From Methanothrix sp. (GTDB lineage: Archaea; Halobacteriota; Methanosarcinia; Methanotrichales; Methanotrichaceae): a stretch of DNA of 17,630 bases. Under the pieces are notes generated by a model that saw nothing but the letters and a program-made list of their open reading frames with translations, ran no database searches and was not told where the DNA came from. Positions 14,746 to 17,630 of the stretch are shown one piece after another. Each line of letters opens with the position of its first letter. The stretch's first letter is position 1. The position numbers were made by a program, and so were the translations under genes. Location: contig JAQTYS010000023.1 in NCBI GenBank assembly GCA_028688175.1, positions 1 to 17,630 of the forward strand, written 5' to 3'.

Positions 14746-15237
14746 ATGAAAATACTTGTAGTATTACTAGCATTGACCTGTCTCTCGGGCCTGGCCGGTG
14801 CCCAGATTATCGGCATGGGTGAGGGTTACAGCAACACTCAGCTTGCATTCTTCAATGCACCCACATCATCAACCTTTGAACCTAATGTCCAGGCGTACTG
14901 GGGCAATTACATCGCCGACCAGCAAAATAGCAGCTTCAAGAGTACGTCTTCTAACATGGACATCTGGATGAATACCTTCCCGCTGAGGTTTGACACGCCC
15001 CTGCAGTTCAAGGCCACAAGCTTTGCCGCAAATGCTGCCGCTCCCACTCTCACAGCAACAGAGAGAAACAGCCTGTTTCTGACCAGAAATGTAAACAGCC
15101 AGTTCGGCATCAATCAGATATGGTCATATCCTACGACAAGTGGAAGCTTAACTGTCTCCAATAGCACAGGCACGCCCAGCAAGGATGCAAAAGGACAAAT
15201 GATGTCGCAGAATATCATGGTCCTCTTTAACAACTAA
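14746..15237 (+). CDS. Secreted 163-aa protein of unknown function
   Basis: A signal peptide is obvious: Lys2, a leucine/valine-rich core and an Ala-x-Ala type end at about residue 19 (LSGLAGA, then QIIG). The mature part is rich in Ser, Thr, Asn and Phe, with no Cys or charged clusters and no second membrane span, a composition typical of archaeal surface or extracellular proteins. I recognise no domain. AAAGGATG precedes ATG 14746 by about 8 nt. The gene diverges from tgtA across 87 bp. It converges with the aconitase and shares a terminator with it. Confidence 0.75.
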   Translation: MKILVVLLALTCLSGLAGAQIIGMGEGYSNTQLAFFNAPTSSTFEPNVQAYWGNYIADQQNSSFKSTSSNMDIWMNTFPLRFDTPLQFKATSFAANAAAPTLTATERNSLFLTRNVNSQFGINQIWSYPTTSGSLTVSNSTGTPSKDAKGQMMSQNIMVLFNN

Positions 15238-15277
15238 AAAGATAGAAAAGATTAAATTATTTGTCTATCTCTTTTTT
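15236..15277. terminator. Bidirectional terminator between secreted protein and aconitase
   Basis: AAAAAGATAG (15236-15245) pairs with CTATCT (15265-15270) followed, after one unpaired C, by TTTTTT (15272-15277). The stem has T-runs on the 3' side of both strands and lies exactly between the converging stops, overlapping the last aconitase codons. A two-way terminator is the simplest reading. Confidence 0.6.
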
Positions 15278-17218
15278 CTCCTTGCGTTCCTTTACTGTGA
15301 AAGGCAATAGCCCTCCTGCTAATAGTATGTCTCTTTGCCTTTGAGAGAGACTCATATTCAAGGTGATCTGCTTATTTCCGGCGAGTGCCACGATATTCTC
15401 TTTGCCGCTCTCCAGTGCCTGGCGAATGCCTGGTATTCGAATCTTCGTCTTTTCTGGCAGGCTTTCCCAATCAGATTCAAAGGCGAAGCTTAAGGGCAAT
15501 ATTCCGAAGTTCACCAGGTTGGCGGCATGTATTCTCTCGATGGATTTGGCTATCACAGCTTTTACGCCCAGGTACATGGGGCAAAGAGCAGCATGCTCTC
15601 GGGAGGAGCCCTGGCCGTAGCTGAGACCGGCTACGATCAGGTTATGTGCTCCTTGATCGCGTAAAGCGGAAGCCCGGTGGCAGAACTCTTTATCCAGCGG
15701 CTCAAAGACGAATTCGGAGTACTTGGGTACATTAGACCTGTATTTTAGGCGTGAGCCGGCAGGCATGATATGGTCCGTTGTCACCAGATCTTCTACCCTT
15801 ATGGTCACCTCTCCAGAGATATCATCCGGCATAGGTCCATTGATGGGCGGCTCTCCAATATTCGGGCCCCTGCATATTTTTATTTTTGCTCGTTCTTTGG
15901 TCGATAGGGGCAGAATAATCATACTGTCGTCGATCTCAAAATGCTCCGGCATATCTATTCTGGGAAAGTCTATTCCCAGTTCTCTCGGATCCGTCAGCCT
16001 ACCTGTGATAGCCGAGGCGGCGGCTACCAGTGGGCTTGTCAGGTAGACATTTGCGCTGGGTGTTCCGGATCTGCCTTTGAAATTGCGGTTGCTGGTGCGC
16101 ACGCAGACTGAGTCTGTGCATGGTGACATGCTGTTGCCGATACAAAATCCGCAGGAAGACTCCAGGATTCTGGCTCCGAATGCTATCAGGTCGCTCAAGG
16201 CGCTGTTCCTGGCGATCTGGCTCAGCACCTGTCGCGATCCTGGGGCAATGCCTAATGAAACGCCTGTCGGAAGATGTTTGCCTTTCAGCATTGCCGCCAC
16301 GGTCATGAGGTCCACATAAGATGAGTTGGTGCACGAGCCGATCATCACCTGGTCTACGGGCAGATCGATGTCTTTGATCCTGGCAATGTTTCCGGGGCTG
16401 TGGGGTGCGGATGCAAGTGGCTCGATCTCTGATAGGTCGATCTCCAGAGTGCGATCATAGATTGCATCATCATCCGCTGCCAGAGCTATCCACTGCTCTT
16501 CTCTTCCCTGTGCTCGCAGGAATCGCTTCGTCTGATCGTCGCTGGGGAAGATGGATGTGGTAACACCGGTCTCGGCGCCCATGTTGGTGATGGTTGCTCT
16601 TTCCGGTACCGTCAGCGCGGCAATGCCTTCTCCGGTATATTCGCAGACGAAGCCGACATTTCCTTTTGTGCTCAGGATGGAGAGGACTTTCAGGACTACG
16701 TCTTTGGCCGTGGCCCAAGGCTGTAGTCTGCTTGTAAGGTGGACATTGATGACACGCGGAGCAGTGAGGTAGTATGCGCCTCCGCCCATGGCAACCGCCA
16801 CATCAAGTCCACCGGCGCCCATGGCCAGGGAGCCTACCCCTCCGGCTGTGGGTGTGTGGCTATCGGATCCCAGCAGTGTTTTTCCGGGTCTCGCGAATCT
16901 CTCCAGGTGGACTTGATGGCAAATGCCGTTTCCTGGTCGGGAGAAGTAGATGCCATACTTCTTCGCGATGGATTCCAGGTAGGCGTGATCGTCTGCATTT
17001 TCAAATCCTACTTGTATGGTGTTGTGATCGACGTAGCTGACGGAAAGCTCAGTAGCGATATCACTGAGCATCATGGACTCAAATTGGAGATAGGCCATTG
17101 TGCCCGTTGCGTCCTGGGTAAGGGTCTGGTCTATCTTTATGCCGATCTCTTTGCCAGGCTCGTAGAAGCCATCCGCGAGGTGCTGCCTCAGGATTTTTTC
17201 AGTCAATGTGTAACCCAT
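15257..17218 (-). CDS. acnA: Aconitate hydratase (monomeric, 4Fe-4S)
   Basis: Aconitase interconverts citrate and isocitrate via cis-aconitate; in methanogens it serves the partial TCA pathway towards 2-oxoglutarate and glutamate. From ATG 17218 it has 653 aa with the large Fe-S domains and the swivel domain in one chain. Cluster ligands are Cys296 (MIGSCTNS), Cys356 and Cys359 (SSCGFCIGN). Other motifs are DHNTIQ, GSDSHTPTAGGVG and, in the swivel domain, YGQGSSREHAA (534-544), the aconitase version of this loop rather than the LeuD/isopropylmalate one. GGAGGTC at 5-6 nt upstream fixes the start; the open frame back to 17281 is leader. The type resembles the Aquifex-like aconitase family. A homoaconitase role cannot be fully excluded. 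Confidence 0.93.
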   Translation of the reverse strand: MGYTLTEKILRQHLADGFYEPGKEIGIKIDQTLTQDATGTMAYLQFESMMLSDIATELSVSYVDHNTIQVGFENADDHAYLESIAKKYGIYFSRPGNGICHQVHLERFARPGKTLLGSDSHTPTAGGVGSLAMGAGGLDVAVAMGGGAYYLTAPRVINVHLTSRLQPWATAKDVVLKVLSILSTKGNVGFVCEYTGEGIAALTVPERATITNMGAETGVTTSIFPSDDQTKRFLRAQGREEQWIALAADDDAIYDRTLEIDLSEIEPLASAPHSPGNIARIKDIDLPVDQVMIGSCTNSSYVDLMTVAAMLKGKHLPTGVSLGIAPGSRQVLSQIARNSALSDLIAFGARILESSCGFCIGNSMSPCTDSVCVRTSNRNFKGRSGTPSANVYLTSPLVAAASAITGRLTDPRELGIDFPRIDMPEHFEIDDSMIILPLSTKERAKIKICRGPNIGEPPINGPMPDDISGEVTIRVEDLVTTDHIMPAGSRLKYRSNVPKYSEFVFEPLDKEFCHRASALRDQGAHNLIVAGLSYGQGSSREHAALCPMYLGVKAVIAKSIERIHAANLVNFGILPLSFAFESDWESLPEKTKIRIPGIRQALESGKENIVALAGNKQITLNMSLSQRQRDILLAGGLLPFTVKERKEKKEIDK

Positions 17219-17321
17219 AAAAGACCTCCAGTAGGCGTGTTTATCCGAAATTAATAATCCTCTCTCCTTGATTACGATCATATTAAAACTAAGCGATGGC
17301 TTAAGTCAGTGGAGCAAAAAG
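17219..17321. other. Divergent intergenic region upstream of aconitase
   Basis: It contains the aconitase leader and possible minus-strand TATA boxes (near 17250 and 17278-17288). A purine-rich BRE-like AAAAAGG leads into the plus-strand promoter at 17322. No gene is seen. Confidence 0.4.
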
Positions 17322-17330
17322 GTTATATAT
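17322..17330 (+). promoter_or_regulatory. TATA/BRE promoter of candidate ncRNA 1
   Basis: GTTATATAT preceded by GCAAAAAG (BRE-like) is among the best TATA matches in the window. No protein reading frame follows; transcription would start near 17350, at the edge of a hairpin-rich stretch. Confidence 0.45.
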
Positions 17331-17349
17331 GTCTGAGTTATTGGATGAG

Positions 17350-17450
17350 TTCGGCCCGCCTGAAAGGGTGGTGCAATGGTCCTATAGATAGTGATTATAG
17401 GGCCTAAGTATGACATCGGCTTAAGGAAGCTGAGTTTTCTCTTTCTTTCC
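17350..17450 (+). ncRNA. Candidate structured non-coding RNA 1
   Basis: About 100 nt between a promoter and a T-rich tail can fold into three hairpins. Stem one is CCGCC/GGTGG (17356-17371). Stem two is GGTCCTATA/TATAGGGCC (17378-17404, 9 bp with one G-U). Stem three is CGGCTT/AAGCTG (17417-17432, 4-nt loop), followed by TTTTCTCTTTCTTT, which looks like a terminator. The loop of stem two (GATAGTGAT) has GA and TGA on opposite sides, as in kink-loops bound by L7Ae. CTGA boxes occur at 17360 and 17430. A guide RNA (H/ACA or C/D type) is therefore conceivable, but the spacings are not typical of either. No known RNA family is recognised. Confidence 0.35.
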
Positions 17451-17476
17451 TATAATGGGGTAAGACGGGGGAAAAG

Positions 17477-17485
17477 CTTAAATAC
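17477..17485 (+). promoter_or_regulatory. Strong TATA/BRE promoter of candidate ncRNA 2
   Basis: CTTAAATAC directly preceded by GGGGGAAAAG is a good BRE-TATA pair of the kind often seen before stable RNA genes of methanogens. Expected transcript start is near 17505. Confidence 0.5.
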
Positions 17486-17504
17486 CTCGGCTGACTACCT
17501 TAAT

Positions 17505-17630
17505 GGGCCGATGAGGCGTCGCAATAGAAAGCGAGACCTGCCTTGTATCGCAGGAGCAGCTGTAAAGTTGCGATTAAAACAAATGGAGACGCGAGCTTTT
17601 TCGTGTCTGACATTGGTCTTGGCGACTCAG
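17505..17630 (+). ncRNA. Candidate structured RNA 2 or RNA leader (cut by window end)
   Basis: After the promoter, the sequence shows nested pairing. TCGCAA (17520-17525) pairs with TTGCGA (17568-17573), enclosing CCTGC/GCAGG (17537-17554). A separate 8-bp hairpin, AGACGCGA/TCGTGTCT (17587-17608, one G-U), has a GCTTTT loop. There is no convincing reading frame. It may be a stable RNA, the leader of an rRNA or protein operon, or an RNA gene such as a guide or 7S-type RNA whose diagnostic part lies beyond the window. I could not match it to RNase P, SRP or tRNA sequence. Confidence 0.3.

Noticed and set aside
17350..17630. tRNA, RNase P RNA or SRP RNA at the right end
   Set aside because: No T-loop GGTTCGA, no CR-I of RNase P and no SRP helix 8 sequence are visible in this stretch.
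1..17630. CRISPR array, insertion sequence or attachment site
   Set aside because: No regularly spaced repeats, transposase, integrase or terminal inverted repeats were found on reading through.

Overview
The window looks like a chromosomal segment of a methanogenic archaeon, most likely of the Methanosarcinales and probably Methanothrix/Methanosaeta-like. The supporting genes are an archaeal-type S-adenosylmethionine synthetase, an adjacent archaeosine pair (TgtA and ArcS), an archaeal Rqc2/NEMF homologue and a Mut7-C-type RNase. TATA/BRE-like promoters, oligo-T terminators and some apparently leaderless genes also point to archaea. The genus is an inference from gene content and protein style. 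No rRNA, tRNA, CRISPR array or intact mobile element is visible.

Layout. Positions 1-283 are an AT-rich regulatory region with two inverted repeats, each with an 18-nt spacer. A gene diverges leftward from position 9. An ABC importer pair (lipoprotein binding protein and permease, no ATPase here) follows, then the SAM synthetase with a hairpin terminator. Next is a secreted Cys-containing protein that seems to start at CTG. Positions 4358-4540 hold the broken remains of a TPR gene. Positions 4597-6249 are a compact three-gene operon: a double winged-helix regulator, a nucleotidyltransferase-fold protein and a 61-aa helical protein. It resembles a toxin-antitoxin module and has a palindrome over its TATA box.

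The middle holds a 115-aa minus-strand protein with a possible C-terminal frameshift, a transglutaminase-like predicted cysteine peptidase, a Mut7-C RNase and the divergent NEMF/RqcH homologue. A voltage-gated-type K+ channel with a C-terminal zinc ribbon follows. Then come arcS and tgtA on the minus strand, with a possible 41-aa gene between them on the plus strand. A second secreted protein and an aconitase converge on a shared terminator.

The right end (17219-17630) has no protein gene. It carries two archaeal promoter-like sites, each followed by sequence rich in hairpins; these are candidate non-coding RNAs, the second cut by the window end.

Functional links. TgtA inserts preQ0 at G15 of tRNA, and ArcS takes part in turning it into archaeosine. 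The NEMF homologue (and perhaps the Mut7-C RNase) belong to translation quality control and RNA metabolism. SAM synthetase and aconitase are core metabolism. The strongest candidates for something undescribed are the winged-helix/NTase/small-protein operon, the tandem candidate ncRNAs and the CTG-started exported protein.
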